Of a DNA stretch of 64,000 nucleotides, positions 1-10,851 are shown piece after piece. The notes beneath the pieces are model-generated. The model made no database searches. It was not told the origin of the DNA and was given only the letters and a program-made list of their open reading frames with translations. Location of the stretch: positions 123,492,871 through 123,556,870 of the forward strand of contig CM076848.1 of NCBI GenBank assembly GCA_039519185.1. Direction: 5' to 3'. The position numbers and the translations under genes were made by a program. Source of the DNA: Astragalus membranaceus (lineage: Eukaryota > Streptophyta > Magnoliopsida > Fabales > Fabaceae). How positions within the stretch are numbered: position 1 is the stretch's first letter; each line of letters starts with the position of its first letter.

Positions 1-3000
1 GATGATGATGATGGTCTGATTAGAGGTACGTGTTTTATTAATGGTACTTCTCTGAAATCTCTTATTGATACTGGTGCTACCCATTGTTTTATATCTGTTG
101 ATTGCTGTAAACGATTGGGTCTTGTGTTATCTGCTATGTGTGGGGATATGGTTGTCGATACTCCTGCGAAGGGGTCGGTGATTACGTCCCAGGTGTGTTC
201 TCAGTGTCCCATGTCGATCTTCGGCAGGGACTTTATTGTGAATTTTGTTTGTTTACCATTGAGAGGACTGGATGTAATCTTAGGCATGGACTGGTTAGAG
301 AATAATCACGTTCATATCAACTGTCGTAGCAAGTCGGTTAGTTTCGGTGAAGAAAGTTCGGTTTTGGTGTCTGCTGGTCAGTTGAAGAAATTGAAGAAAG
401 AAGGAGTTCAGTTATTTGCGTTGATGGCTTCGTTGTCTGCTGAGAGTCAGGCTGTTATTGAAGAGCTGAAGGTAGTACGCGAGATTCCTGAAGTATTCCC
501 TGATGAAATTCCGGGCGTGCCACCGGAAAGAGAAGTGGAGTTTTCGATTGATCTTGTACCTGGTACGAGGCCTGTGTCTATGGCACCGTACAGAATGTCG
601 GCGTCAGAATTGTCTGAGTTGAAGACGCAACTTGAAGAATTGCTTGAGAAGAAGTTTGTAAGACCGAGTGTATCACCGTGGGGAGCTCCGGTATTGTTAG
701 TGAAAAAGAAAGACGGGAGCATGAGGTTATGTGTGGACTATCGTCAGTTGAATAAGGTAACTATCAAGAATAAGTATCCGCTTCCGAGGATCGACGATCT
801 GATGGATCAGTTAGTGGGTGCCCGTGTTTTCAGCAAAATTGATTTGAGGTCCGGATATCATCAGATTAAAGTAAAGGATGAGGATGTTCAGAAGACAGCG
901 TTCAGAACAAGGTATGGGCATTATGAGTATTCAGTAATGCCGTTCGGTGTGACCAATGCTCCTGGTGTATTTATGGAATATATGAACCGTATTTTCCATA
1001 ATTACCTAGATCGGTTTGTGGTAATCTTCATAGATGACATTCTAGTTTATTCCAAGTCAGAGGAAGAGCATGCTGAGCATCTGAAGTCAGTGTTGGAAAT
1101 TTTAAAAGAGAAAAAGTTGTACGCTAAGCTGTCGAAGTGTGAATTCTGGCTGAAGGAGGTGAGTTTCCTTGGGCACGTGATTTCTGGTAATGGTATTGCG
1201 GTTGATCCGGCAAAAGTAGAAGCAGTATTGGAGTGGGAGTCTCCGAAGTCCGTAACGGAGATTAGAAGCTTTTTGGGTTTGGCTGGGTACTACAGGAGGT
1301 TCATCGAGGGTTTTTCCAAGTTGGCCCTTCCGTTGACTCAGTTGACCTGCAAGGGTAAAGTTTTTGTTTGGGATGCTCGGTGTGAGGAAAGCTTTATGGA
1401 ACTGAAAAAGAGATTGACGACGTCGCCTGTTTTGACGTTGCCTAATCCAGAGGAACCGTTCGTTGTGTATTGTGACGCTTCGAAGATGGGTCTCGGTGGT
1501 GTGTTGATGCAGGATGGGAAAGTCGTTGCGTATGCGTCGAGGCAGTTGCGGATTCATGAGAAAAATTACCCTACGCATGATTTGGAGTTGGCTGCTGTGG
1601 TTTTTGTGCTCAAGATTTGGAGGCACTACCTTTATGGTTCAAGGTTCGAAGTGTTCAGTGATCATAAGAGTCTAAAGTATCTGTTCGATCAAAAAGAGTT
1701 GAATATGAGACAGCGTCGGTGGTTGGAACTCTTGAAGGATTATGACTTTGGTTTGAATTATCATCCCGGCAAGGCTAATGTCGTGGCTGATGCTTTAAGC
1801 AGAAAGTCTTTGCATATGTCGGCAATGATGGTGAAAGAATTAGAGTTGATCGAAGAATTCAGAGATTTGAGTTTGGTTTGTAAATTGACACCTCGCAGTG
1901 TCAAGCTGGGAATGTTAAGGATCGATAATGATTTCCTGGGCAGCATCAGGGAAGCTCAGAAGACAGATGTCAAGCTGGTGGATTTAATTAATGGGGTCGG
2001 TCAGTCTGAAGATGAAGATTTCAAATTAGATTCCAGTGGCGTGTTGAGATTCCGGGGTAGGATCTGTGTTCCAGACGATGAAGAGATGAGAAAGGCAATT
2101 TTAGAGGAAGGTCATCGTAGCAAGTTGAGTATCCATCCTGGAGCGACGAAAATGTATCAAGATCTGAAAAAGATGTTTTGGTGGTATGGTATGAAGAGAG
2201 ATGTGGCACAGTTTGTGTATGCCTGTTTGACCTGTCAAAAGTCGAAGGTCGAGCACCAGAAGCCAGCAGGGTTAATGCAACCGTTGGAAGTCCCAGAGTG
2301 GAAATGGGATAGCATAGCGATGGATTTTGTGACGGGGTTACCGAATACAGTTAAGGGTCATGACGCTATTTGGGTGATCATTGATAGGTTAACGAAGTCT
2401 GCTCATTTTATTCCTATTAATATCACTTATCCAGTGTCGAGGTTGGCAGAGGTATATGTCAAAGAAATTGTGAGGCTGCACGGTGTTCCGAAGAGTATTG
2501 TGTCAGATAGGGATCCGAGGTTCACTTCCGAGTTTTGGAAGAGTTTGCAGAAGGAATTGGGTTCTAAGTTAAAAATGAGTTCGGCGTATCATCCCCAGAC
2601 AGACGGTCAGTCAGAGAGGACAATTCAATCGTTAGAGGATTTGTTGAGGGCTTGTGTATTGGAACAGCGGGGTTCATGGGATTCCTACCTTGCGTTGATT
2701 GAGTTTACTTATAACAACAGTCACCATTCCAGCATTGGGATGGCACCGTTTGAAGCATTGTATGGTCGAAAGTGTAGGACGCCGTTATGTTGGTATGAGT
2801 CGGGAGAAAGTGTAGTGTTGGGTCCGGAGATTGTGCGGGAGACTACAGAGAAGATCAAGATGATCCGTGAGAAGATGAAGGCTTCGCAGAGTCGGCAGAA
2901 AAGTTATCATGACAAGCGGAGGAAGGATTTAGAATTTCAGGAGGGTGAGCATGTGTTCTTGAGGGTTTCTCCTATTACCGGTGTTGGTCGAGCGTTGAAA

Positions 3001-3387
3001 TCGAAGAAGCTCACTCCTCGATTTGTTGGTCCTTATCAGATTTCTGAAAGAATCGGAAATGTGGCTTATAGAGTGGCTTTACCGCCAAATCTTTCGAACT
3101 TGCATGACGTGTTTCACGTGTCACAACTTCGGAAGTATGTTACGGATCCATCTCATGTGATCCATATGGACGATGTAGAGGTGCGGGATAATCTCACTGT
3201 GGAGACGATGCCCGTACGGATTGAGGATCGTGAAGTGAAGACGCTTAGAGGCAAAGAGATTGCATTAGTGAAAGTGGTCTGGCTAGGAGCTGCCGGCGAG
3301 AGTATGACTTGGGAGCTAGAGAGCAAGATGCGAGAATCCTACCCAGAGTTGTTTGATCAGGTAAATTTCGAGGACGAAATATTCTAA
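1..3387 (+). CDS. pol: Ty3/gypsy chromovirus Pol polyprotein, 5' end outside window
   Basis: The frame is open from the first base to TAA at 3385-3387 (1128 codons visible), so the true start and gag lie to the left. Domains in order, numbered from the first visible codon: aspartic protease DTGA (codons 23-26); reverse transcriptase with the FIDD catalytic box (343-346); RNase H with its first Asp in VYCDAS (492); integrase with an HHCC zinc finger starting at His 705 and a catalytic triad at Asp 775, Asp 836 and Glu 872, so 35 residues lie between the last two as expected; then a C-terminal chromodomain-like segment (about 1070-1120, VVWLGAAGESMTWELE). A chromodomain after integrase is the mark of chromoviruses; the LTR style suggests the Tekay/Del clade. 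No stop or frameshift is seen, so this may be a recent and possibly active copy. Polypurine tract and 3' LTR follow directly. Confidence 0.95.
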   Translation, partial: DDDDGLIRGTCFINGTSLKSLIDTGATHCFISVDCCKRLGLVLSAMCGDMVVDTPAKGSVITSQVCSQCPMSIFGRDFIVNFVCLPLRGLDVILGMDWLENNHVHINCRSKSVSFGEESSVLVSAGQLKKLKKEGVQLFALMASLSAESQAVIEELKVVREIPEVFPDEIPGVPPEREVEFSIDLVPGTRPVSMAPYRMSASELSELKTQLEELLEKKFVRPSVSPWGAPVLLVKKKDGSMRLCVDYRQLNKVTIKNKYPLPRIDDLMDQLVGARVFSKIDLRSGYHQIKVKDEDVQKTAFRTRYGHYEYSVMPFGVTNAPGVFMEYMNRIFHNYLDRFVVIFIDDILVYSKSEEEHAEHLKSVLEILKEKKLYAKLSKCEFWLKEVSFLGHVISGNGIAVDPAKVEAVLEWESPKSVTEIRSFLGLAGYYRRFIEGFSKLALPLTQLTCKGKVFVWDARCEESFMELKKRLTTSPVLTLPNPEEPFVVYCDASKMGLGGVLMQDGKVVAYASRQLRIHEKNYPTHDLELAAVVFVLKIWRHYLYGSRFEVFSDHKSLKYLFDQKELNMRQRRWLELLKDYDFGLNYHPGKANVVADALSRKSLHMSAMMVKELELIEEFRDLSLVCKLTPRSVKLGMLRIDNDFLGSIREAQKTDVKLVDLINGVGQSEDEDFKLDSSGVLRFRGRICVPDDEEMRKAILEEGHRSKLSIHPGATKMYQDLKKMFWWYGMKRDVAQFVYACLTCQKSKVEHQKPAGLMQPLEVPEWKWDSIAMDFVTGLPNTVKGHDAIWVIIDRLTKSAHFIPINITYPVSRLAEVYVKEIVRLHGVPKSIVSDRDPRFTSEFWKSLQKELGSKLKMSSAYHPQTDGQSERTIQSLEDLLRACVLEQRGSWDSYLALIEFTYNNSHHSSIGMAPFEALYGRKCRTPLCWYESGESVVLGPEIVRETTEKIKMIREKMKASQSRQKSYHDKRRKDLEFQEGEHVFLRVSPITGVGRALKSKKLTPRFVGPYQISERIGNVAYRVALPPNLSNLHDVFHVSQLRKYVTDPSHVIHMDDVEVRDNLTVETMPVRIEDREVKTLRGKEIALVKVVWLGAAGESMTWELESKMRESYPELFDQVNFEDEIF

Positions 3388-3399
3388 GTGGGGGAGAGT
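3386..3399 (+). other. Polypurine tract of the chromovirus
   Basis: AAGTGGGGGAGAGT overlaps the pol stop and lies directly before the TGTAACACC start of the LTR. This is the primer site for plus-strand synthesis. The short-interior LTR element keeps the same tract at 29621-29634. Confidence 0.85.
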
Positions 3400-6028
3400 T
3401 GTAACACCCTAAAATTATTTAATTAATTTATTTAATTAAGTAATTGGGGATTTTATTTAAATTATTTGATGTGTTTTAATTAATTAGAAATTATACTAAT
3501 ACATGTAGGAAGTATTAGAAAGTGGAGGTGCCAAACCAAATGGACTTGGGCCTAAGTGAGAAGCCCAAGCCCATTATTCTTGTCATATGCGAAGTGGTTA
3601 GGTGTTGGGGGCTAGGGTTTTGGTGGAAAAATTGCGAAGTTGAAAGAGAGAGCAAGGGAGAGAAAGAAATAGCGTGAGAAAGAGAGAGAGAGCAAGGGGC
3701 GCCGTAGGGAGAAGAGAAGAAGAGGAGAGAAGTCGCAACCAAGGAAGAGCAAGAACGTGATCTTGTTGCTGTGGTCCTGTACGTGACTATCTCCGGAGCC
3801 TCCGTTCTTCAATTTCGAGGTTAGGGGAGCTCTATCACTCTATCTAATACATTCTATGATAGGTCCTAGATCTAAGGTTCATGCTAGATTTCGTGATGTT
3901 CTTGATGATTCTTTTGCGTTTCTTGATGTTCTTGAATGTTAACTTCCATATAGGTTCATTATAATGTTGTTGCGAATTTGATTCATGGTGTGGTGTGATA
4001 TATGAAATTGTCTTATGAGTGGTGATATGCGCATATGTTGAGAATTCCAAAATTGTGATCCATGTGTTTGGCTTGTTTGAGGTGAGGTCGCATAGGGGTT
4101 CTGGTTTGGGCGCCTAGGGCGCCAAGATGATTGTTGGGACATTTTCAATTGAATTTTTGGTAGGATTGAGTTGGGTGATTTCGAAAACAATTAGGTGCAT
4201 TTTTGTGGTTGCTGGAAAAATTGGAGTTTTACGCTTTAAAATTGTTAAGAAAACCAATTTTTAGTGTTAAAAAGTGTGGAACAAGAATTCTGGGCGTTGC
4301 TGCAGTTTCTGGGCGCTAGGCGCCTGTGCTGGGCGCTGGGCGCCTGAGGCGTGCGTGTTGTGTGGCGCGTTGTTGCGCCTGGGCGCTAGGCGCCCGTGTC
4401 TGTGTTATGCGTTGTGCGCCTGGGCGCTAGGCGCCCGTGTTGTGTTGTGTGTGCGTTGTGCGCGCCTGGGCGCTGAGCGCCTGTGGCGCTGTGTTGTGCG
4501 TGCGTTGTGCGCGCCTGGGCGCTGAGCGCCTGTGGCGCTGTGTTGTGTTGCGTTGTTGTGGCCTGGGCGCTGGGCGCCTGTGCACTTGTTGCCTGGTTGC
4601 CTGGGCGCCTAAGGCGCCTGTTCCCAGGATGTTGCCTGATTTTTCCAAAATTAATTTTATCATAACTTTTGACTCAGACGTCCGTTTTGGACGATTCAAA
4701 AAGTGTCGTGAAGCTTTGTACGTTGTCCATCTATGGGTCCAATTTTTAAAATGAAAAATTGTTATTTTCTGGCTGTTTGTGGACGCCCAAGTGGCTGTCC
4801 CCGGTGACCGTCCCAGTGACATCGAAAAATGATATGAAGCTCTTTAAAAATCCTTTTTTTGGTGTATAAACGACAGTTTTAGCAAAATAATGTCAAAAAT
4901 GATGATTTTGACGATGATGCCTTCGGGGCTAGTTAAATGACTGTTTCGCCCTCAGTGGCTAATTATTATTAGTTATGATGTGTAAAAGACTGTTTTGCCC
5001 CTAGTGGCCAAAGTCGTAGATAATGATGTGTAAATGACGAGGATGCCCTTAGTGGTTAGTCAAATGACGTTTTTGCCCTCAGTGGTTATGGTTTGAGTTG
5101 ATTGATGTTTATGTGTGAGTGTCGATGAAAAACCAGTGACGTTTGGGGCCCGAAGGGCTAAGTGATGTTAAGGTCTAAATGGCCTAGTGACGTTGTGTGA
5201 TGATTATGAATTTGACAGGTGCTGTGCTCCGTGCGAGCAAACCGGTAAGTGACGGGTCACATAGTTGACTATGAATTGAGTAATTGTGTATTTGCGTATT
5301 GTGAGTGGTGCATGTCATAGTGTCTCATGCCCATATGCATAAACCCAGTGATGTTTTGAGGCCTGAGTGGCTAAGTGATGATGAGGCCTGAGTGGCTAAG
5401 CGACGTTTTGTGAAAAGGTACCTTCATGCATATGCCCGCGAGTGGGTTGCATTTCATAAATCGATATGACATGGGATGAGTTATTGTAAATGATGTAAAT
5501 GATGACTGGGATGTGGGTGTTTTGTGTATTGGATGCTGATTATTCTAGTGCGTAGCCTGTGATTAGTCCTTATCATATTTTCTATTATATAGACTGAAAT
5601 GATGCTCACCCTTTCCTGTTTGAATGTTACCCCCGTGTTGGTAACGTGCAGGTGATTCCCAGTGAAGGTCTTAGCTTCACTTTTCTTTCGAATCGAGTCG
5701 TCATGCTCTGATACGTAGCACTCAGGGGGGAAACGAACTCGGCTTTTATTAATAATTTTTGGTTGTTGGGTCCATGTGGACTATTTGGTTATGTTTTACT
5801 ATTTTCCGCTGCGTAGATGGTTGTGTTATGTTGAGTTTTATAAGCGACGTTAAATGAGGCTTGAGATTTTTATGTTGAAGTGCTACGTGGATGAATGATC
5901 ATTGAGTTAAACTGTTTTTGAAATTGATAAACGACGTTTTGTATGAAGTATGTGTAACATTCCTTAGGGACGAAATTTTCGAACTATGATTTTTATAAAC
6001 AAAGTGACGGGTAGAAAGGGGTGTTACA
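3400..6028 (+). repeat. 3' LTR of the chromovirus (2629 bp)
   Basis: It begins TGTAACACC and ends GGTGTTACA, a 9-bp inverted terminal pair. It follows the polypurine tract directly. The 5' LTR is outside the window, so the target duplication cannot be checked. It contains a GGCGCC-rich array (about 4290-4620), short repeated CAGTGGCTAA/GACGTTTT-like units (4910-5420), and a conserved block at about 5590-5735 with GTTACC and GGTAAC arms and TCTGATACGTAGCACTC. No protein is coded here: the frames across the GGCGCC array are low-complexity artefacts. Confidence 0.9.
4290..4625 (+). repeat. GGCGCC-rich imperfect tandem array inside the LTR
   Basis: Units such as TGGGCGCTAGGCGCC recur roughly every 40-60 bp with GTGTTGTGCG spacers. 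The GGCGCC core is palindromic, so each unit can fold on itself. An inverted counterpart lies at 8300-8620. Confidence 0.8.
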
Positions 6029-7240
6029 CGGTATAGATCAAAGAAACCGATCTGTACCAGAAATAGATAGGCCGAGTTGTGGAGGTCTATCTGGATGATA
6101 TGCTTGTAAAAATAAAAATCGACCAAGGTCACCTGGCTGACCTCACAGAAATCTTTGCAGAGACAAGAAAGAATAATCTCAGACTCAATCTTGAGAAGTT
6201 TACCTTCAGCGTTTGGGCTGGAAAATTCCTTGGATTTTGCCTTACGGAACAAGGGATTGAGGCCAACATAGATAAATGTAGGGTCGTGACAGAAATGCGC
6301 CCTCCTACTTCATAGAAAGTGGTTCAGAAATTAACGGGGATGATTGCTTCCTTGTCGAGGTTTGACTCCAAGGCCTCCAACTGATCCTTGTCATTCTTCA
6401 AAATATTGATGAAAGGGGTCGAGTTCATGTGGACCCCAGAATGTGAAAACGCTCTCGTTGAGCTGAAACAAATCCTCATGGAATCTCTGATCCTCACAAG
6501 ACCAGTAGAGGGAGAGACACTTGACCTCTACCTAGCTGTGACTGAGGAAACTCTGAGCGCGGTACAGATCAAAGAAACCGAGGTGAGGCAAAGACCAATC
6601 TACTTTGTCAGCAAAATCCTTTAGGGTCCGGAAACCAGGTACCAGAAGATCGAGAAGGTAGCCTTGGCATTGATGATGGCAGCTCAGAGATTGAGACCAT
6701 ACTTTTTGGCTCAGCAAGTCATTGTATGAACTAACCGACCCGACCTCGCCGGTCGAATAATCAAGTGGGCTGTGGAAATTTCTATGTTCGACACCAAGTA
6801 TGAATCCGGGTCGGCCCTCAAGGCTCGGGTGTTGGCCAACTTCATCTCCGAGATTACGCCTCCCTCACTTGAGGACGAGACCCTGACCTAGAAACTCCAC
6901 GTGGACGGCTCTTCCAACAGCAAAGGGATCGGCGCAAGCCTCATTCTCGAAGGCAGTGACGGTGCAAGCCTCAGCTTCTCATTCTAGACATCAAACAATC
7001 AAGTTGAGTACAAAGCATGCGTTCCCGGACTCCAACTAGCTCGGGATTTTAATGCAAGGAAGATCGAGCTTCACTCTGATTCCTTGTTAGTGGTGTCCCA
7101 GATTAAAGAAGATTTTACCACCAACGATACTATTCTACACAAATACCTTGCTCGGGAAAGGGAGTTCTTGCAGCTCTGCACCGAAGCCGAGGTAAAGCAT
7201 TTACCCCGGAAAGAGAAAACTTTTCTTTGAATGTTACCCC
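6029..7240 (+). pseudogene. Tat/Ogre-type Ty3/gypsy RT and dual RNase H fragment
   Basis: Readable blocks, interrupted by several in-frame stops, start just after the upstream LTR. First comes the RT palm with VEVYLDDMLVK (about 6079-6111) and FLGFCLTEQGIEAN. Next is a retroviral-type RNase H/tether region (about 6388-6860, DLYLAVTEE and PIYFVSKIL). A second RNase H-like stretch follows (about 6895-7200, LHVDGSSNSKGIGASLILEG and IELHSDSLLVVSQI). Two consecutive RNase H regions are known for the Tat lineage of plant gypsy elements, and I use that for the assignment. Protease, integrase and LTRs are missing. Stops at about 6034, 6313, 6622, 6727, 6889 and 6985 show that it is dead. Confidence 0.85.
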
Positions 7241-7311
7241 CAAAGAAAAGTGAAGCTAAGACCTTCACTGGGAATCACCTGCACGTTACCAACACGGGGG
7301 TAACATTCAAA
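7219..7311. repeat. Fold-back junction at the inner end of the inverted LTR
   Basis: ACTTTTCTTT and AAAGAAAAGT (7219-7228 and 7242-7251) flank GAATGTTACCCCC. The 16-bp TTTGAATGTTACCCCC at 7226-7241 is matched by its exact reverse complement at 7296-7311. These pieces belong to the conserved LTR block and appear here in both orientations within 90 bp. Confidence 0.8.
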
Positions 7312-9559
7312 CAGGAAAGGGTGAGCATCATTTCAATCCATATAATAGAAAATATGATAAGTGCTAATCATAGGCTACGCACTAGAACAATCAGCATCCA
7401 AAAACACCAATTATCACATCACAGTCATCATTCGCATCACTTACAATAACTCATCTCATGTCATGTAGATTTATGAAATGCAACCCACTAGCGGGTATAT
7501 GCATGAAGGTACCTTTTCACAAAACGTCGCTTAGCCCTTAAGGCCTCATCGTCACTTAGCCACTCAGGCCCCAAAAACGTCACTGGGTTTATGCATATGG
7601 GCATGAGACACTATGACATGCACCACTCACAATACACAAACGCACAATTATTCAATTCATAGTCAACTATGTGACCCGTCACTTACCGGTTGGCTCGCAA
7701 AGAGCACAGCACCTGTCAAATTCACAATCAGCACACAACGTCACTAGGCCATTTAGACCTTAACATCGCTTAGCCCTTCGGGCCCCAAAACGTCACTGGG
7801 TTTTCATCGTCACTTACACATAATTATCAATTCAACTCAAATAATAGCCACGGAGGGCGAAAACGTCATTTGACTAGCCACCAAGGGCATCCTCGTCATT
7901 TACACATCATTATCATTAACTTTGGCCACTAGGGGCAAAACAGTCATTTGACTAGCCACCAAGGGCATCCTCGTCATTTACACATCATTATCATTAACTT
8001 TGGCCACTAGGGGCAAAACAGTCATTTTGACACTACCACGTTAAAACTGTTGTTTATACACCAAAAGGGGTTTTTAAGGAACTCCATGTCAATTTTCAAT
8101 GTCACTGGGACGATCACCGGGGACAGCCACTTGGGCGCCCACAAACAATCAGAAAATAACAATTTTTCATTTTAAAAATTGGACCCATAGATGGACAACG
8201 TAAAAAGCTTCACGACACTTTTCGAATCGTTCAAAACGGACGTCTGAGTCAAAAGTTATGATAAAAATAAGTTTGGAAAAAAATTAGGCAACGTTCTGAA
8301 AATTGGCGCCTTAGGCGCCCAGGCAACCAGGCAACACATGCACTGGCGCCCAGTGCCCAGATGCAACAACGCGCAACACAGCGCAACACAACACGGGCGC
8401 CATGCGCCCAGGGCAACAACGCGCAACACAGCGCAACACAACACGGGCGCTCAGCGCCCAGCGCCTGGCGCCCAGCGCCTTGGCGCAGCACACACACACG
8501 CGCATGGGCGCTCAGCGCCCAGCGCTAGCACCCAGCGCCCAGCGCCTAACCACACAGAAAAATCTGGCAACACACAGCAACACACCCAAGCCACAGGCGC
8601 CCAGCACAGGCACTTGGCGCCCAGAAAACAGCAGCAACACAACCCAGATTTTTCCAACAACTCTTCAACACTAAAAACCAAAAATCACCATTTTTCCAGC
8701 AATTTTTCAAAACACTAAAAAACTGATTTTTAGCAATTTAGCTCATCAAAATCTTATAATTTTCAACACCCAAAATAACGCTTAATTTAATCAATTGATA
8801 AAAATTCTTTTGGAGCACTAACATCATCATCACTTTGGCACCTAAGCGCCTATACACCCATTCATCCAAAATGCGAAAGATCACAATCATTCCAACATAC
8901 CAATCATAAGTCCATGAACGCACAATTGTCAAAATCATCAAAAACAGATACGTAATTCGCATTATCTCAAGGTTCAATCACCAAGTCAATTCGCATATGG
9001 CATACATAAACGTATATATGAAGATCATCTCCGTGGCAAACCAAGAATATCAAGAACAACAAGGAGCATCAAGAAACATACGGTTCTAATACAAATCCTA
9101 GATCTAGAACCTATCATGAGATCTATTAGATGGAAGGATAGAGCTCCCCTAACCTTTTCAAGAAGAATTCGATGCCTAGGATGCAGTCACCTACAGATCC
9201 ACAGCAACAACGGAGATCTCCTTCCTCCTTGATCTTCGAATTTTCTTCTCCTTCTCCTCTTGGCCGCCTTGCTCTCTCTCTTTCTCACGCTATTCTCTTT
9301 TTCTCTTGCTCTCTCTTTCAACTTCGCAATTTTTCCACCAAAACCCTAGCCCCCAACAACCTAACCACTTTCGCATACATTGGGAATCATGGGCTTGGGC
9401 TTTTCACTTAAGCCCAAGTCATGCAAGTGGCGCCTCCACTCCCTCCTAATACCACCAAAATAAATAAAAATTTAAGATAAATAAATTATGTCACTTAAAT
9501 TAATTTAAATCCCCAAATACTTAATTAAATAAATTAATTAAATATTTTAGGGCGTTACA
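7242..9559 (-). repeat. Inverted, truncated chromovirus-family LTR (2.3 kb)
   Basis: Read on the minus strand, it starts with TGTAACGCC at 9559 and follows the same order as the LTR at 3400-5690: A/T-rich start, leader with the CCCAAGCCCATGATTCC region, GGCGCC array, GACGTTTT/GGCTAA units and the GTTACC block. It stops at about 7242, so it lacks the last 340 bp or so. The GGCGCC arrays differ in detail, so the two copies are related but not identical. Its outer edge is not preceded by a polypurine tract, which fits a 5' or solo LTR rather than a 3' LTR. Confidence 0.85.
8300..8620 (-). repeat. GGCGCC-rich array, inverted copy
   Basis: GGGCGCTCAGCGCCCAGCGC-like units with CAACACAGCGCAACACA spacers. 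This is the counterpart of the array at 4290-4625, in the opposite orientation. The open frames on both strands here are repeat-derived and are not genes. Confidence 0.8.
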
Positions 9560-9795
9560 CCACCACCATCACCACACCATTTTTTTCTTCCCTTATCTCC
9601 CCAACCCCTTATCTCTCCCTCTCTCTATCTGAACCTCACCACCACCACCACCACACCATTTTTTTCTCCCCTTATATCCCCAACTCCTTATCTCACCCTC
9701 TATCTGAACCTCACCACCACCACGCCATTTTTTCTCCCCTTATCTCCCCAACCCCTTATCTCTTCCTCTCTTTATCTTAACTTCACCACCACCAG
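9560..9795. repeat. Tandem repeat of about 70-77 bp, three copies
   Basis: Each copy holds CACCACCACC, then CCATTTTTTTCTCCCCTTAT, then CCCCAACCCCTTATCTC and ATCTGAACCT. Copies start at about 9560, 9637 and 9710. The repeat lies between the inverted LTR and a CACTA terminus. No coding signal is seen. Confidence 0.75.
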
Positions 9796-9814
9796 CATTT
9801 TTTTATAAAAAAAG

Positions 9815-10085
9815 TGAGATTAGCGACGGATTTTAGGGACGGATATCCGTCGCTAATAGTGATTAATCATAGCCTGACACGCGCCAGCAATTAGCGACCG
9901 AATTAGCGACGAAAAATCCATCGTTAATTAGCGACGGATTTTATTACGTCGCTAACCATTAGCGACCAGCTTTTTAGCGACGGAATTGGTTCGTCGCTAA
10001 TTTCATCGCTAACAGTCATTAGCAAGGGAAAAACAGGCATTAGCGAGGGAAAAATCCGTCGCTAATGCACTATTTTTTGTTAGTG
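9815..10085 (+). mobile_element. CACTA element terminal fragment (TTAGCGACGGA subterminal family)
   Basis: TTAGCGACGGA and its reverse complement TCCGTCGCTAA recur about ten times. The segment ends TTTTTTGTTAGTG at 10085, which reads CACTAACAAAAAA on the other strand. Dense inverted short motifs beside a CACTA end are typical of subterminal regions where the element's own protein binds. No opposite end was found, so it is a fragment. Confidence 0.7.
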
Positions 10086-10840
10086 TTAGCTCCTAATTAG
10101 TTGGTCTTTGAATTTGTCTCTTGATTGTTTTAGGTGTTATTCAAGCTAGGGGGCTCATAGAATTGTTTTGAGGTTAATTTGTGTCTTAGTCTAATGCCCC
10201 TTGAGTTCTCTTCTGTATTATTTCTTTTTTGTTTTTTTTTTCAATAAAATCCGAGAGAAGTTTTCTTAACGAGGCTTCCTTCCTTCTTTTGCCAAAAAAA
10301 ATTGGCTTTCCCCTTTTATCAAACAAGTTATAAAATTTCTTTTATTTTAAGGATAGAATTCCGACTGTATTGTTTCTTCTCAATTAATAGAATGAGATAT
10401 GTTTCCCGTAAAAAAAAAAGATTGAATTCGTTGACACGAAGTGTAATTCATTTGACTTATTATATCATATCTAAACCATTAATGTTAATGGATCCAACAA
10501 TTATGAATTTTACTTAACTGAGGTTTCCAATTGATACTATCTCGTGAGGTATATGTGGTTAGGAATTTCAGGTAAATCAAATAAGGGAGTAACTTATATT
10601 TGACCGCAACTAATTTAAGTTAACCAAATAATTCCGCATCTTTAATATGAGGAAACTATTGATATGTATACCTTTTATGTCAAAAAAAAAAAAATAAAGA
10701 CATGTACCATTTAATGAAAATTACCAAATTAATCATGGATAGAATATATGGAATTAATAAAAATAGTTATTACATTTTAGTCAAAAAAATATTTATTATA
10801 TATGTTTGCTATTAAAAAAAAACATTTGTTGAATGTGTAT
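10086..10840. other. A/T-rich upstream region of the first SPH gene, no gene recognised
   Basis: Contains homopolymer A runs (for example at about 10681-10693) and no recognisable coding, RNA or terminal-repeat signal. A 71-residue frame at 10302-10517 has a plastid-like A/T composition, but I could not tie it to a plastid gene. Confidence 0.6.
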
Positions 10841-10841
10841 T

Positions 10842-10851
10842 CTATATATAT
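10842..10851 (+). promoter_or_regulatory. Probable TATA box of the first SPH gene
   Basis: CTATATATAT lies about 60 bp before the ATG at 10911, a usual plant TATA-to-start distance given a short leader. The second SPH gene has CTATATAAAT at the equivalent distance. Confidence 0.6.

Noticed and set aside
1102..1626. 174-residue frame antisense to the chromovirus pol
   Set aside because: A shadow of the conserved RT/RNase H coding strand.
4274..4822. Several overlapping open frames rich in Cys, Arg and Ala on both strands
   Set aside because: They come from the GGCGCC/GTGTTGTGCG repeat array inside an LTR and have no domain; the inverted array at 8249-8718 gives the same artefact.
10302..10517. 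71-residue frame that looks plastid-like
   Set aside because: Lys/Phe/Ile-rich composition alone is weak evidence. I could not match it to a named plastid gene, so no plastid insertion is claimed.
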